A program made the position numbers and the translations under genes. A stretch of DNA of 64,000 nt from Hemerocallis citrina (Eukaryota > Streptophyta > Magnoliopsida > Asparagales > Asphodelaceae): contig CM030365.1 in the NCBI GenBank assembly GCA_017893485.1, positions 48,605,712 to 48,669,711 of the forward strand, in the 5' to 3' direction. The notes beneath the pieces are model-generated. The model was not told where the DNA came from, did not search any database, and saw only the letters and a program-made list of their open reading frames with translations. Below, one piece after another: positions 9,265 to 21,392 of this stretch (within the stretch, counting starts at the first letter, position 1; every line of letters begins with the position of its first letter).

Positions 9265-12200
9265 TGTAACGCCCCGAATCCCAAATACACTGAATTCGAG
9301 ATGTTCTACAGGATCTTTTCACTTTCTTTAGTACAATTTTACAGGGAAATTAAAACTTTTCATCATACATCAGAGATTACATCAATATTACACTTTTCTT
9401 TTGCACAGCGGAAGTAAAATACAACAATTAAGTAAATGTACAACAGCATGGTATAATCTTTAAGCATCCATTCTTCTTTAATCTTTAACATGATATTTAC
9501 CTGCATATAAGACTGTGGGTACGTCACTTTATTCAACCGACGAACATTATACACGGCCATCCTCTCTATGCCGGAAATAGTATAACTTAACTTTCCATAT
9601 TTAGCAAACACAAACTTGTCACATTACAATTAAAGGGACTACCCTATTGATGTCGTGTTGTGATTGTGCACTTAGTCCTTAATGCAACTATTTATGTTAC
9701 ATGACACTAATGCACACTTGTTCGGAGTCTATGCATTCCCATACTACATAGGTCCGAGGGCAAGCCTCTTAATCGTTCTTCATCTTTGTAGGGTTCAATC
9801 CCTCGCCATGACTTAATCTACTACTGTAACTACGGTAGTGTCTTAGATGATCTATGAGTGCAAGCACGTGTACAGAAACTGGAGGGGAATCCCACGTCAT
9901 GTCACGACGCATCGTGAAGAACCTATGGACAATTCAGCCTCCTTCATGGCACACGATCCTCATGCAGTCACCAAACATCCCACAAGTGTCACCACAGGGA
10001 CGGTACCCTGGAGCAGTATCCACGTCATATCACGATGCATCGTGAAGAACCTGTGAAATACTCTCCGCTGCCACGGCACCCTGGAGCCGTATCCACGTCA
10101 TGTCACGACTCATCGTGAAGAACCTGTGAAATACTCTCCGCCGCAATCCGATGGCCTTCAACTCGTGTTTTTCTCCTACTTTCATCACGTCTCCACTATG
10201 TACTAATCCTTAGTTTTTATTAAAATCATGAACAAAATCAAAGCTCTAGAGTTAGCCTCTCCACTAAACCGGACTTATTCATTCATTTCAACACGACCAA
10301 CCTTGGTCTTTCATTTCAAATTTTCATTTCATTTCCAAATGCCGAGGGAGACTTAGCTACTCTTTCTGTTTCAATTTTCAATTCACAATTCTCAATTTGA
10401 GTATTTCCAACTCATAAATACCACATGTTGTGTTACTCACATGTATGTTCTCTTTTCATTTCATGATTTCTACTGTGTTCACAAGTCCATAATTGTACAT
10501 AAATTTGCATATACTTTATCAAGTATCACATCACAATAATTCCACATTACTAAACAATATGCACACTTCATTTTGTTCCACAAGTGAGAAAATAATTGCA
10601 TCATGCCACATAACCACATTACTTTTTGCCAAATCAACTCTTAATGTTTCAAATCACTTATTCTTTCAAGTTATAACTTCACTTCAATAATCTTTATAGA
10701 ACTATATGTCTATATATGCATTTTAACTCCAAATCATAGTTAAATTCATTCAAATAATACCCAAATCATTCTTATAAAATTCCTTACATTTTTATGAGAA
10801 TAACCATATTTTTTTCACAATTTTTGGACATCTAAAACTCCCAAAAAAAATATTTTTTTATATATGCCGAGGGTGAGAATCGAACCCAGGCACAACGGAA
10901 ACAAGGCCAAGAGCACCCTGCCATGCGGCCGAACTGTGCTAGCGATATAGAGGGGGCGAAAATAGTATATATAGCTTTCGGTCGAAAGCTACATGCTTTC
11001 AACAAATGTGTGAAAAATGGTTGCGAACACAGGGATTCGAACCGATCGACCCAGATAAGCCAACCGCACCCAGTGACCACCTGAGCTACTAGCTCAGGTT
11101 GTCACAGTACCAAGTTAAAATCCATATGAATCATTTTACTACTGTTGTTAAAACAACTCGATGTTCAAGTCAATTTTGGTTCATATTGCCTTTGTAAAAA
11201 ATTACTGAAAATCTCCAGATTAAATCCCCTTCACATGATTTTCATATCAGTAAGATAAAAATAATTTTGTGCTAATAAAATATATTTCTTCACACAAATC
11301 AATGAATTACTCATTAAATCTACTATTTCTTTTATTTTCGACATTGAATAATCAATTAGTCTTCTAATCCCTTTTTACTCACAATTTTTCTTATGATAAT
11401 TCACTGTTATTAATTCTTCATTCAACTAGCACATATACTTTGAATTTATCCATACCCCTATCAACATAAAGGTCTATTTAGCACATGAATGGGTAAAACT
11501 CAAAACTACTAATTTTTTTGAGTAGTTCTTCTTTGATGATAACAAAGTAATTTCATTAGTCCATCTATGTCACAATGTATACAATCACTTGTCAATTAGC
11601 ATAATTACAACTCAATCATTCAAGAAAATCACTCTTTTCAAATTAAAGTGTGCCCTTTTTCTTAATCACTTTCATGTTTCAATATTACAATTAACAAGCA
11701 ATTTTATTGGAAATTTTCATGCATCATACTAGCAATATTCTTAAGAGATTTAACCACCATCATTCATTCATGCTAATAATCATGGGGAATTTCACACACA
11801 ATTTAATTTAATGCTAGAATTACATACAAGTTAATCACATCATTTCAATCAATTCATACACTAACTTCTCAATTAAAGTGTGTTCTTATTAGTATTTTTC
11901 ATGCATAGTGTTGATAATTAAAACTAGCATAGATTCCTACATTAGAAATATGAAAGTTTTACCCACCTTGAATGGAGAGAAAATAAACACACAAAGCAAT
12001 CAAGTCCTTGCAACAAGATGCACCTCCTCCTAGCCGAATGCGCGCACCTCCAAGCCACCAAACAAACCGAAAGCTTCCTCTTGCAATGGCCGGCCACTCC
12101 TTCTTGGAACAAGCAAGCAATCCCACACAATCTCTCTATCTTTTATAACTCACACTAATATTAAAATAAGACTATAGTTTGGAAATATGTAATTGCATAT

Positions 12201-12792
12201 AAAAATAGCCATGAGAGGGGGGGTATTTATACTAGAAAATAAGTGAAATGGAGGGCCAAGATTGATTAGGTGGTTGAAAGATGGAAGGCCAAGATTAGAG
12301 TAGGAGTTATAAAAACTACCCACATCCACAAAACCACCTCCATGATCACCATGACCAAAATCAAATCTCCCTCCAAAAGATGCCAACCGGCCAAGAAGGA
12401 GAGTGTGCATTGCACGTGTACGTGTAGTGCACGTGCATGCAACTAGGCCAAAATTGTACATTTTAATATAAAAACAATTTAGTGATAAATTAGTCTTCTA
12501 CATGACAAGTTTAATTAAAAAATAGATTCGTTCATGGGCTTTATTTTTGGGCCAAATTAGTTATTAAAATAAATAAAATACATTTGGGCTTTTAAGAAAA
12601 AGGCTTTTTAATTAAATTAAAGTAAGGCTTTCTATTTATTAAAGAAAAGGGCTTTTCTACAAAATAACTTGAGAACAAATATTTAAAATATTTATACACA
12701 TCATAATAAAATAATTCAACCAAAATATTGCACGTGCACACTACGTGCAAAAAAAAATAATTTTTCATTAATTGAAAAATCAGGGTATTACA
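9265..12792 (-). repeat. Element A 5' LTR (right copy)
   Basis: Starts TGTAACGCCCCG and ends GGGTATTACA, followed by the target duplication acgtc. It is the promoter-bearing 5' LTR for the minus-strand element. TATAAATA at 12224-12231 (minus); CACGTG motifs around 12412-12435; leader donor AAG|GTGGGT near 11967 (minus). Contents match the left LTR. Confidence 0.93.
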
Positions 12793-12797
12793 ACGTC

Positions 12798-13972
12798 AAC
12801 ATGGCGAAGGCATATGCTCGAGCGATCGACCAAATGAGGGAGACCTTTCTGGAGGTCAACTGCGTCGGATGGCTTCTGTTCCCCGATCCTATCCCCAGGT
12901 TCAACGACGTCTCCGAGGAGGACGAAGGAGACGAGGAGGTCGAAGTAGTCAAGGAAGCGACCAACGAGGCCAAGGTCAAGGCTGTGGCGGACGTCACGCC
13001 CTTAGCTATTGTCGCCAAAACACAAGCGTCGGAGCTCTCGACGATCGGTGTTCGCTCGAAAGAGGTCCGCCCTTGACCTTGTTGCACTTTTTTATACTTC
13101 TTTTATTTTGGACCTTATGTACTGCAGCCTAATTGCGGGCTGGCCACCACTTGTACTTTTTGTTGAAGTTGAATGAAAAACTCTTTTTTTTGAACAAGTG
13201 TTGTGAAGTTTCGAAATCGTTGTGGGCTTGTTTGCTTTCGAAGATCAATAGTTGAACCTTGTGCTTCTTAACCTTAGTGATTTGCACTTTCTTTTTTTCG
13301 ATCTCCTAGGTCAGTGAGGCGCGACGTCTCCGTTCTGAGCTAGGCATCGTCAAGTTGGGGCTAGCTCGGTCTTGAGAGTTACTCTGTAGAGCAGAACGGG
13401 TGGTGGGTCATCTGAGAGTGGCCCTGGCTCGTCGAGACATTGAGTTGAGGCGCCTTGAGGAGAGAACTCGCGAAGTGGCACCCGAAGGCGAGGAGTCCTG
13501 CCCCTCAATGGTCGTCAGCCAAGGGTTGAGACTAAAATTTCTTCATTACTCTTTATTCAAGGCGAGAACCGAGAGAGACGTGCTGAAGAACGTGGTGCTC
13601 GAGAAGAGTCTGGAGTCGGCACATCTTCAAAGGCCCATTTCTGAGGTCTCACGAGGGAGTAATTCGGGACGACTGCCTCGTCTGAAGATCAAGGTGACAG
13701 ATGACGCTCTGAAAGAGCGGGTCATTGAGCTAAAGGCAGAGAATCTGTGCTTGCGACTCCTTTATGAAGGGAGCAACGTCAGAAGCACTTCCTGCCCTCG
13801 GGGTGAGTATGCTCAAGGGAGGTCGTTCCGTGGTTAGCACTTCGTTCGTCTCCTGTTTTGCAGAATCCGGGTGCTGCACAAAGTGGAGTTGCTGGTTCAT
13901 CGTGTGGGGCATTCGATGGGGCTATCGTTCGACTCTTGGGTGCTAACGACGCGACTCGACTCGTTGTCCTAA
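12798..13972 (+). pseudogene. Tat antisense ORF, C-terminal part
   Basis: Directly after the duplicated acgtc the frame resumes as MAKAYARAIDQMRETFLEVNC then WLLFPDP, followed by an acidic stretch and a stop at 13074. A T-rich AG acceptor-like site ends at about 13309, and another charged, helical segment follows (HLRVALARRDIELRRLEER, about 13407-13500). A GTGAGT donor at 13803 and a TTTTGCAG acceptor at 13863 delimit a 61-bp intron candidate, unusually short for plants. A last segment rich in Leu/Val ends at TAA 13970. Reading frames are broken at several places. Probably the other half of the protein begun at 98; role unknown. Confidence 0.5.
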
Positions 13973-14261
13973 AGACCTCCAACGAGACGAGGCGAGACAG
14001 CACTGCGCTCGCCACCCTCGTATATCGCTCAATAGGAGCATCCCACTCCCTAGAAGGAGCTAGGGCGGAATCTTGTAATCTTGTAGTCTTTGTTTAGTAT
14101 GGGTCCTTGGTCTAGAATAAGACTTGTATCCCCAACTTGATGAAATGATGTATTGAGTTTTTGGTGTGGAATTAGACTTGTATCTCAAACCTTCGATGAA
14201 ATAATGCATTGCATCTTTTGATGAGCTTCTTTCGGGAGTTTGTGTCTTGCCAATATTCGCA

Positions 14262-14606
14262 AGAGTATCAATAGTTGTAGGAGCAATTCCGAATGGTGAG
14301 CTACTTTGTACTCGCTCATTCGCAAGTAGCTAAAGCGGCATCGAACCAAGTGTTGGGACTCCGAACTTTTCGTTAAGAGAGTATCAACAGTTGTAGGAGC
14401 AATTCCGAATGGTGAGATACTTTGTACTCGCTCGTTCGCAAGTAGCTAAAGTGCCATCGAACCAAGTGTTGGACTCCGAACTTGTCGTTAAGAGAGTATC
14501 AACAGTTGTAGGAGTAATTTCGAATGGTGAGCTACTTTATACTCGCTCGTTTGCAAGTAGCTAAAGCGGCATCGAACCAAGTATTGGACTTCGAACTTGT
14601 TGTTTA
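14262..14606. repeat. Three tandem copies of a 115-bp repeat in the Tat 3' untranslated region
   Basis: Units begin AGAGTATCAAYAGTTGTAG at 14262, 14378 and 14493 (periods 116 and 115). Each contains GGTGAG(C/A)TACTTTRTACTCGCTC and ends with a CATCGAACCAAGTRTTGG... block. The array lies between the antisense ORF and the end of pol. The 13980-14260 stretch upstream holds no convincing gene; it carries a near-duplicate pair (GACTTGTATC...GATGAAATAATG, about 14120 and 14175). Confidence 0.85.
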
Positions 14607-14814
14607 GAGAGTTTTTTGTACACTCCAAGGTATGACAACCAGAACATTTAGAATAGAGAATTTCTAGGAAGTAAATTGCTTTTATTAGAAATAACTAAAT
14701 GGCTGCTTTTGAGTTGCAAGCATATTATTACACTTAATAAAGATTGGCTGAATAAAAAGAAACAAGTTAAAAATGTTTTAAGAAGGCTCTAGGTGTTGAA
14801 GTTGCTTGGAGCGG

Positions 14815-15917
14815 TGTTCAAACACCCTCTTGGTACTTCAACAAGTGCTCTACATTCCATGTCCTCGGCACTCTCTTGCCCCCCGGGTCTTCAAGTTGAT
14901 AAGCACCAGGGCGGACAACTTTGAAGACCCTATATGGTCCTTCCCAATTGGGTGCCAGCTTGCTTTTCTTACTGGAAAAAGAAATTGATAGCTTTCTGAG
15001 TACCAGATCTCATTCTTTGAGACAGTGGGGCAGACTCTCTTGTTGTAGGACTGCTCAATCCTATGTCGATAGATTTCTTACCGATTTAAGGATCTCTCTT
15101 GGATCTCATCGATGAGGTCCAAATTACTACGAAGCTCGTTCGCATTTTGCTCTTCGTTGTAGGCGATCAATTGTGAGGAAGGTAGACCGACCTCTAGTGG
15201 GATAACGGCTTCAGAGCTGTAAGTGAGGTTGAAGGGAGATTCTCCCGTTGGGGTCCTCTTATTGGTGCGATAGCTCTAGAGCACATTGGGGAGTTGCTCT
15301 ACCCATAAACCCTTAGCAGACTTGTTCAACCTCTTTTTCAGGCCGGAAAGAATTTGCTGATTGGCGTTCTCTGCCTGAACGTTGGACTGTCGGTGAGAGA
15401 TCGAGGAGAATCGTTGCTGAATGCCCAGGTCCGCACAAAAAGTCCGAAAGGCTGCCCCCGTGAACTGAGTCCCATTGTCCGTTACCAGGATTTGAGGCAC
15501 ACCGAATCTGCAGACAACACTTTTCCAAAAGAAACATTGCACTTTATTCTCCATGATTGTCGCTAGGGGTTCGGCTTTGATCCATTTAGAGAAATAGTCG
15601 ATCGCCATAATAAGGAGCTTTAGCTGGCCCGATGCTAGAGGGAAAGGCCCGAGCAGGTCCATTCCCCACATTGCAGAAGGGGTTAGAGTGGATAGAGAGG
15701 AGAGCTAGGCTTGAGGTAAGCAGCAGATTGTTGAAAATTTTTGGCAAGGGCCGCATTGGCGAACGTGTTGTTCGGCATCACTAAGGAGAGTGGGCCAAAA
15801 GTATCCATAATTCAGGATTTTGCGGGTGAAGGACCTTGCTCCTAAGTGAGCACCACACATTTCTTCATGGACTTCCTTCAAAGCATACTGGGCTTCCTCG
15901 GAGGAGAGACATTTCAA
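14815..15917 (-). pseudogene. Tat integrase (zinc finger, catalytic core, C-terminal module), degraded
   Basis: The minus strand gives, from the right: the HHCC zinc finger (15705-15917; VHEEMCGAHLG, then CGPCQK); the catalytic core (15276-15671) with WGMDLLGPF, AIDYFSKW, the second Asp in VTDNGTQF and the Glu in QAENANQQIL; and at 14815-14975 the C-terminal segment, recognisable as NWEGPYRV, VRPGAYQLED and VPRTWNVEHLLKY-like residues. Frames change between these blocks and several stops are present, so it is inactive, although the DDE residues themselves persist. Ends at the 3' untranslated repeat tract. Confidence 0.85.
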
Positions 15918-16124
15918 GTAGGTTCTGTCGTCTACTTGAGTGTAGGAGCGTTTCTACATGACTCCCTCGATGAGTGTGTACCGCTCGGTTCTAGTTTAGA
16001 TCTTTCAAGCCTCTTTAGGGTCTAAGGGGAGGATCCCATCTTTGAGAAACTCGAGCAGGGGCCTCATCCAATTCTCTCCAATTTCTAAGGGCAGCGTCTC
16101 CATTGGCTCGAGATCTTCTTCCTC

Positions 16125-19100
16125 TGTAATACCCTGATTTTTCAATTAATGAAAAATTATTTATTTTGCACGTAGTGTGCACGTGCAAATTTTTGGTTGA
16201 ATTAAATCTTATAATTATTTTATTATGATGTGTATAAATATTTAAATATGTGTTCTCAAGTTATTTTATACAAAAGCCCTTTCTTTAAATAAATAGAAAG
16301 CCTTATTTTAAAGCCCTTTTTCTTAAAGCCCAAAATGTATTTTTATTTATTTTATTTTTTAAATATTTTGGCCCAAAACTAAAGCCCATGGATTAATCTA
16401 TTTTTATTTTAACTTTTCATGTAGAAGACAACTTAAAAACTATTTTATTTTTGTACAAAATTAAAATGTACAATTTTTAGGCCTAGTTGCATGCACGTGC
16501 ACTACACGTACACGTGCATTGCACACCTTCTCTATGGTGGCCGGTTTGCATCTTTTGGAGGGAGATTTAAAAATGGTCTTGGTGATCATGGAGGTGGTTA
16601 TGTGGGTGTGGGTAGTTTTTATAACTCCTACTCTAATCTTGGCCCTCCATTCTACAACCAACTAGTTAATCCTAGCCATTCATCCTACTTGATTTCTAGT
16701 ATAAATACCCCCTCCCATGGCTATATTCATATGCAATTATATCTTTCCAAACCTATAGTCTAATTTAGTAATAGTTGTGAGTTAAAAAGATTGAGAGAAT
16801 TGTGTGGGATTGCTTGCATTTCCCAAGGAGAAGAAGGCCGGCTAGTTCAAGGGGAAGCTTTCGATTTTTGTGCTTGGGCTTGGAGGTGTGTGCGAGCGTC
16901 TAGGAGGAGGTGCATCTTGTTGCAAGGAATTGTTGCTTTTGTGTTGTTTTCTCTCCATACAAGGTGAGTTTGATTTTCTTTATTTCTAATTAGAAATGAT
17001 GCATGGAAAATATTAGTAAGAATACATTTTAATGGAAAGTTAGTTCATAAATTGGTTGGTATGTTAATGAACAATTTGCATGTGGTGCTAGTGTTAAATA
17101 AAGTTGTGGGTAAAATTCTCCATGCTTATTAGAATAAATGAATGATAGTGGTTAAATTTCCTTAAGACTGATGCTAGTATTGATGCTTGAAAATACTAAT
17201 AAGGATGCTAGTTAATTGAAAATTGGAAGCATGAAATTGATTAAGAAAGAGCACGCTTTTTGAAAGAGTAACTTTCTTGAATGTTTGATGTGTGAGCATG
17301 TTAATTGATAAGTGGCTATATATTTTGTGATGTACATGATTTGACTAGAAGCATTGTTGATTTAAAGAAAATACATTTATTACCATCACTAATTGTATGT
17401 AAAAGTTAGTACTTTGTTAGTGCTAATTTATGAAGAGATCTTTTTGAGTTATTTTGGGGTTGGATAAATTCAAAGAAATTAGATTTGTATGTTGAATAAA
17501 AGATTAATATCAGGAAATTAGTATAAGAAATTGTGGATAGAAGATTTGAAGACTAATTGTTAATCAATGTCGAAAATGAAAGATATAGTTGTTATAATGA
17601 AAAATTCATTGAATTGGGTGAAAAATATATTTTTATTAGTACAAAAATTATTTTATACATGCTGATATGAAAATAGTGTGAGGGGAAGTTATTCTGAAAT
17701 TTTTCAGTAACTTCTACAAAAGCAATATGAAACAAAGATTAATTGAACATCGAGATGTTTTAACAACAGTGGCAAATGATTCAAAAAGTTTTTAATTCGT
17801 ACTGTGACAACCTGAGCATGTAGCTCAAGCGGTCACTGTGTGCGGTTGTGTTCTCGGGGGTGACTGGTTCGAATCCCTGTAGCCGCACATATATCCCACA
17901 TTTTTTTGTAAGCATATAACATACCGACCGGAAGCAATATATACCATTTTGACCCCCTTTATACCGCTAGCACAGATCGGCCTAGTGGCGGGTGCTCTTG
18001 GCCTTGTTCTCCGTGTGCCTGGGTTCGATTCCTACCCTCGGCATGTATAAAAAATATTTTTTTTTGGGTTTCTAGGTGTCCAAAAATTGTGGAAAAAATA
18101 TGGTTATTCTCATAAAAGTAAGGGATTTTTATAAAGATGATTTGGGCATTATTTGAAAGAGCTAAACTATGATTTGTGAATAAAGTATACAATTAGAACT
18201 ATGGTTCTAGAGTATACACTTGTGAAAAATTATAGTTTATAAGAATAAAGTGATGTGAAGGATTAGAAGTTGATTTGGCAAAAAGAACTTGGTTACAATG
18301 CAATTTATTTTCTCATTTGTGAAACAATATGAAGTATGCATATTTGTTAAGAATGTGGAATTTGATTTGAGGTGATAATTGATAAAGTGCATGAAATTCA
18401 TGTACAGTTATGGACTTGTGAATAAATTGGGAATCATGAATTGAAAAGAGAATGTACATGTGAGTATGAGAACTCAACATGGGGTATTTATGAGTTGAAA
18501 ATTGTGAAATGAAAATTGAAATAGAGTAGCTAAGTCTCCCCCGGCATTGAGAAATGAAATGAAATTAGACCAAGGTTGGTCATGTTGAAATGAATAAATA
18601 AGTCCGGTTTAGTGGAGAGGCTAACTCTAGAGATTTAATTTTGTTCATGATTTTTAATAAAACTAAGGTTTAGTACATAGTGGAGACGTGATGAAAGTAG
18701 AAGAAAAACATGAGTATGGGGGCCATCGGATAGCGGTGTGAGAGCGATCCACAGGCTGCCTGCTTGATGCGTCAAGACATGGCGTGGGCGCTACTCCAGA
18801 ATTATCGTCCTGGTGGCGACGCTCGTGGGATGTTCGAGTGGCTATGGGTGGTGCCATTGTTCCATGGCGGAGGCTGAATTGTCCATAGGTTGCCTGCTCG
18901 ATGCGTCGTGTCAGTGCGTGGGATTCCCCTCCAGGCTGCCTGGACATGGGCTCATAGATCATAGGACATCTAAGACACTACCGTAATTACAGTAGTAGAT
19001 TAAGACATAACGAGGGATTGAACCCTACAACGATGAAGAACGAATAAGGGCTAGCCCTCGGACCTATGTAGTATGTGATGCATAGAATCCGAACAAGCGC

Positions 19101-19553
19101 GCATTAGTGTCATGTAACATAAATAAATGCATTAAGGATTAAGTGGACAATCACAACACGACATCAATAGGGTAGTCCCTTTAAATTGAAATGTGACAAG
19201 TTTGTGTTTGTTAAATATGGAAAATTAAGTTATACTATTTCCGGCATAGAGAGGATGGCCGTGTATAATGATCGTCGGTTGAATAAACTGACGTACCCAC
19301 AGTCTTATATGTAGGTAAATGGCATGTTAAAGATTAAAGATGAATGGATGCTTAAAGATTATACCATGTTGTTGTACATTTATTTAATTGTTGTAAATTT
19401 TACTTCCGCTGTGCAAAATGAAAAGTGTAATATTGATGTAAACTCTGATGTAAAGTGAAAAGTTTAAATTTCCTTGTAAAATTGTACTAAAGAAAGTGAA
19501 AAGATCCTGTAGAACATCTCGAATTCAGTGTATTTGGGATTCGGGGCGTTACA
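16125..19553 (+). mobile_element. Solo LTR of family A in Tat pol
   Basis: Begins TGTAATACCCTG and ends GGCGTTACA, flanked by the perfect 5-bp duplication tcctc (16120-16124 and 19554-19558). It aligns along its length with both LTRs of element A but is on the opposite strand, slightly shorter (3429 bp) and more diverged. No interior remains, so it arose by LTR-LTR recombination. It contains the TATA box (about 16699), leader donor AAG|GTGAGT at 16964, the tRNA-like pair (17811-17888, 17966-18044) and the conserved 3'-proximal block (18970-19120). Confidence 0.92.
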
Positions 19554-19606
19554 TCCTCAGTGCTGGGCCTTAGGAGAACTTCTATTAAGATAGTTTGTTC
19601 GAGCCC

Positions 19607-19987
19607 TTAGAGGGAAGAGGAGGCTAGCTTCGAGAGGGCATCCGCCTGCGCATTCTCTTCTCGGGGGATTAGCTGGAGTTGTGCATCCTCGAAAGAGACC
19701 ATCGGTTCTTTAACCTTGGCCAAGTACTTGGCCACGCGACCGTCTCGCACTTCGTATTCCCCCGATACCTGGTTCACCATCAGCTGTGAGTCGTTAAATA
19801 TCTTGACACGCTTGGCCCCGACCTTGCGAGCCATACACAGGCCGGCTATTAGGGCTTCGTATTCAGCCTCGTTGTTGGATGCTCGAAAGTTGATACGGAG
19901 TGAGTATTGGAGGATGAAATCATCTGGGCCAGCCAGGATGACTCCTGCTCCACTCCCATCAGCGCAGAAGGACCCATCAACATACAC
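19607..19987 (-). pseudogene. Tat second (cellular-type) RNase H domain
   Basis: A 126-codon frame with the full type I RNase H signature: YVDGSFCADGSGAG, ASNNEAEYEALIAGL, FNDSQLMVNQV, and the C-terminal ADALSKLAS. All four acidic catalytic positions are present. This domain, additional to the gypsy RNase H just upstream, is diagnostic for Tat elements, where it degrades RNA in RNA/DNA hybrids during reverse transcription. It is open on its own but sits in a broken polyprotein. The solo LTR separates it from the integrase zinc finger. Confidence 0.9.
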
Positions 19988-19990
19988 TGT

Positions 19991-21392
19991 CTAGAATGGG
20001 GGTTCCTGTATCGCTTTGCTGGTGTCAGGAATTGTGCTTTCTACTATGAACTCCGCTAGGGCTTGAGCCTTGATAGCGGTTCGAGGCTGATAGCTAATAT
20101 CATGCTGGCTCAGCTCGATAGACCACATCATAAGGCGCCCCGAGGTTTTGGGCTTGTAGAGAACTTGTTTGAGTGGCTGGTTGGTAAGAACAACCACCGA
20201 AGTAGCGACGGAGCTTTCGGGCCGCCATGACCAATGCATAGGCCATCTTCTCTATCTTCAGATGTCGGAGTTCAGCATCCTTGAGGACCTTACTCACATA
20301 GTAGATAGACCTCTGCTGTTGTCTTCTTCTCTTACTAGAACAGCGCCGAGGGTTTGCTCCAAAGTGGCGAGGTATATGTAGAGGACTTCCCCGGACTTTG
20401 GCTTGCTCAAGAGTCGGGGGTTGACTAAGTAGGCCTTGAGCTGATAAAAGGACTCTTACTGCTGTTGCCCCCACTCAAAACCATTAGCCCCCCTGAGGGC
20501 CTTGAAGAACCAGAGACATTTTTCTCCGGACTTGGAGAGAAAATGCCCTATGGCCGCGAGGCGTCCAGTGAGCCTCTGCACATCTTTAACATTGGAGGGG
20601 GGAGCCATGTTGAGTATGGTCTGAATCTTCTCAGGGTTGGCCTTTATGCCCCTTTGGCTGACCATGAACTCAGAGAATTTGCCGGATGAGACGCTGAAAG
20701 CACACTTGTTCGGGTTCAGTCTCATATCGTTTCTCCTCAACACGTTAAAAGCCTCTTGGAGATCAGAGACATGATCCGATTTGCTGATGCTCTTCACAAA
20801 CATGTTGTCTATGTAGACTTCCATGTTCTGCCCAATCTGTTCCTTGAAGACCTTGTTGACAAGGAGCTAATAGGTGGCACTGGCATTCTTGAGCCTGAAG
20901 AGCATGACCCGGTAGCAATATAGACCCTGGTCGGTGACGAAAGAGGTCTTTGGAATGTCTGGAGGGAGCATTCCGATCTGATTGTACCTAGAAAATGCAT
21001 CAATAAAGCTTAAGAGTTCGTGGCTCAAGGTTGCATCAATCAGGGCATCAATGCTCGGGAGTGGGAATGGATCTTTGGGGCAGGCTTTGTTTAGATCCGT
21101 GAAGTCAATGCATATCCTCTAGCTCCCGTTGGCTTTTTTGACCATCACGACATTGGACAGCCATTCAGGATAGTTGACCTCCTGTATGAACCGAGCCTTC
21201 AGAGTTTCTCAACCTCTTCTTTGATGGCTTGCTGGCTCGGGGGCGAATTTGCGTCGCTTTTGCTGAGCAGGTTTGGCCCCCGAAGCAACACTAAGGTGAT
21301 GCATGAGGAGCTCTTCGGAGATCCCTAACATGTCAGTCACGGTCCAGGCGAATAAATCACGATTTTCCCTTATACACTGGATAATGTCGGTA
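19991..21392 (-). pseudogene. Tat reverse transcriptase and canonical RNase H
   Basis: From the right: FAWT...DM, a segment typical of the Tat protease-RT linker (about 21310-21390); RT fingers PEWLSNVVMV and KACPKDPFPLPSID; the palm box at 20805-20815 reads YIDNM instead of YIDDM, so the second catalytic Asp is lost; the thumb and connection (20456-20824) contain GIKANPEKIQTILNM and VKDVQRLTGRLAA; then RNase H with LTNQPLKQVLYKPKTSGR and IKAQALAEFI (19991-20200). Several stops and frameshifts occur. The copia element starting at 21393 cuts off the protease and gag. Confidence 0.88.

Larger units (their letters stand above)
1972..12792 (-). mobile_element. Element A: chromodomain Ty3/gypsy retrotransposon with internal deletion
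   Basis: Two direct LTRs of about 3.53 kb (1972-5501 and 9265-12792) start TGTAATACCC and end GGCGTTACA when read on the minus strand. They flank a 3.76-kb interior. The target-site duplication is acgtc (1967-1971 and 12793-12797). A primer-binding site complementary to initiator Met-tRNA (TGGTATCAGAGCC) follows the 5' LTR and a purine tract precedes the 3' LTR. The interior encodes, right to left, an extra small ORF, gag, protease and RT, then only the C-terminal half of integrase with a chromodomain-like tail. RNase H and the integrase catalytic core are missing. Long LTRs plus the chromodomain suggest the Tekay/Del group. It sits inside the Tat antisense ORF. Confidence 0.93.
1..21392 (-). 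mobile_element. Tat-type Ty3/gypsy retrotransposon, 3' portion, interrupted
   Basis: This is the outermost element of the nest. Its own sequence is 1-1971, 12798-16119 and 19559-21392; the rest is later insertion. The minus strand carries reverse transcriptase, a canonical RNase H, a second cellular-type RNase H, the integrase zinc finger, the integrase core and the integrase C-terminus, in that order. A second RNase H is the hallmark of the Tat lineage (Ogre, Retand, Grande). Beyond pol lie a tandem-repeat tract and an antisense ORF, as in Retand/Grande-type elements. Neither LTR is in the window: the 3' LTR lies left of base 1, and the protease/gag half lies to the right of the copia insertion. 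Lineage is confident; the exact sublineage is not. Confidence 0.85.

Noticed and set aside
14262..14606. CRISPR-like array
   Set aside because: Units are contiguous 115-bp tandem repeats with no unique spacers, in a plant retrotransposon.
14806..15115. Plus-strand ORFs over the integrase C-terminus
   Set aside because: Their complement gives recognisable integrase residues, so they are shadows.
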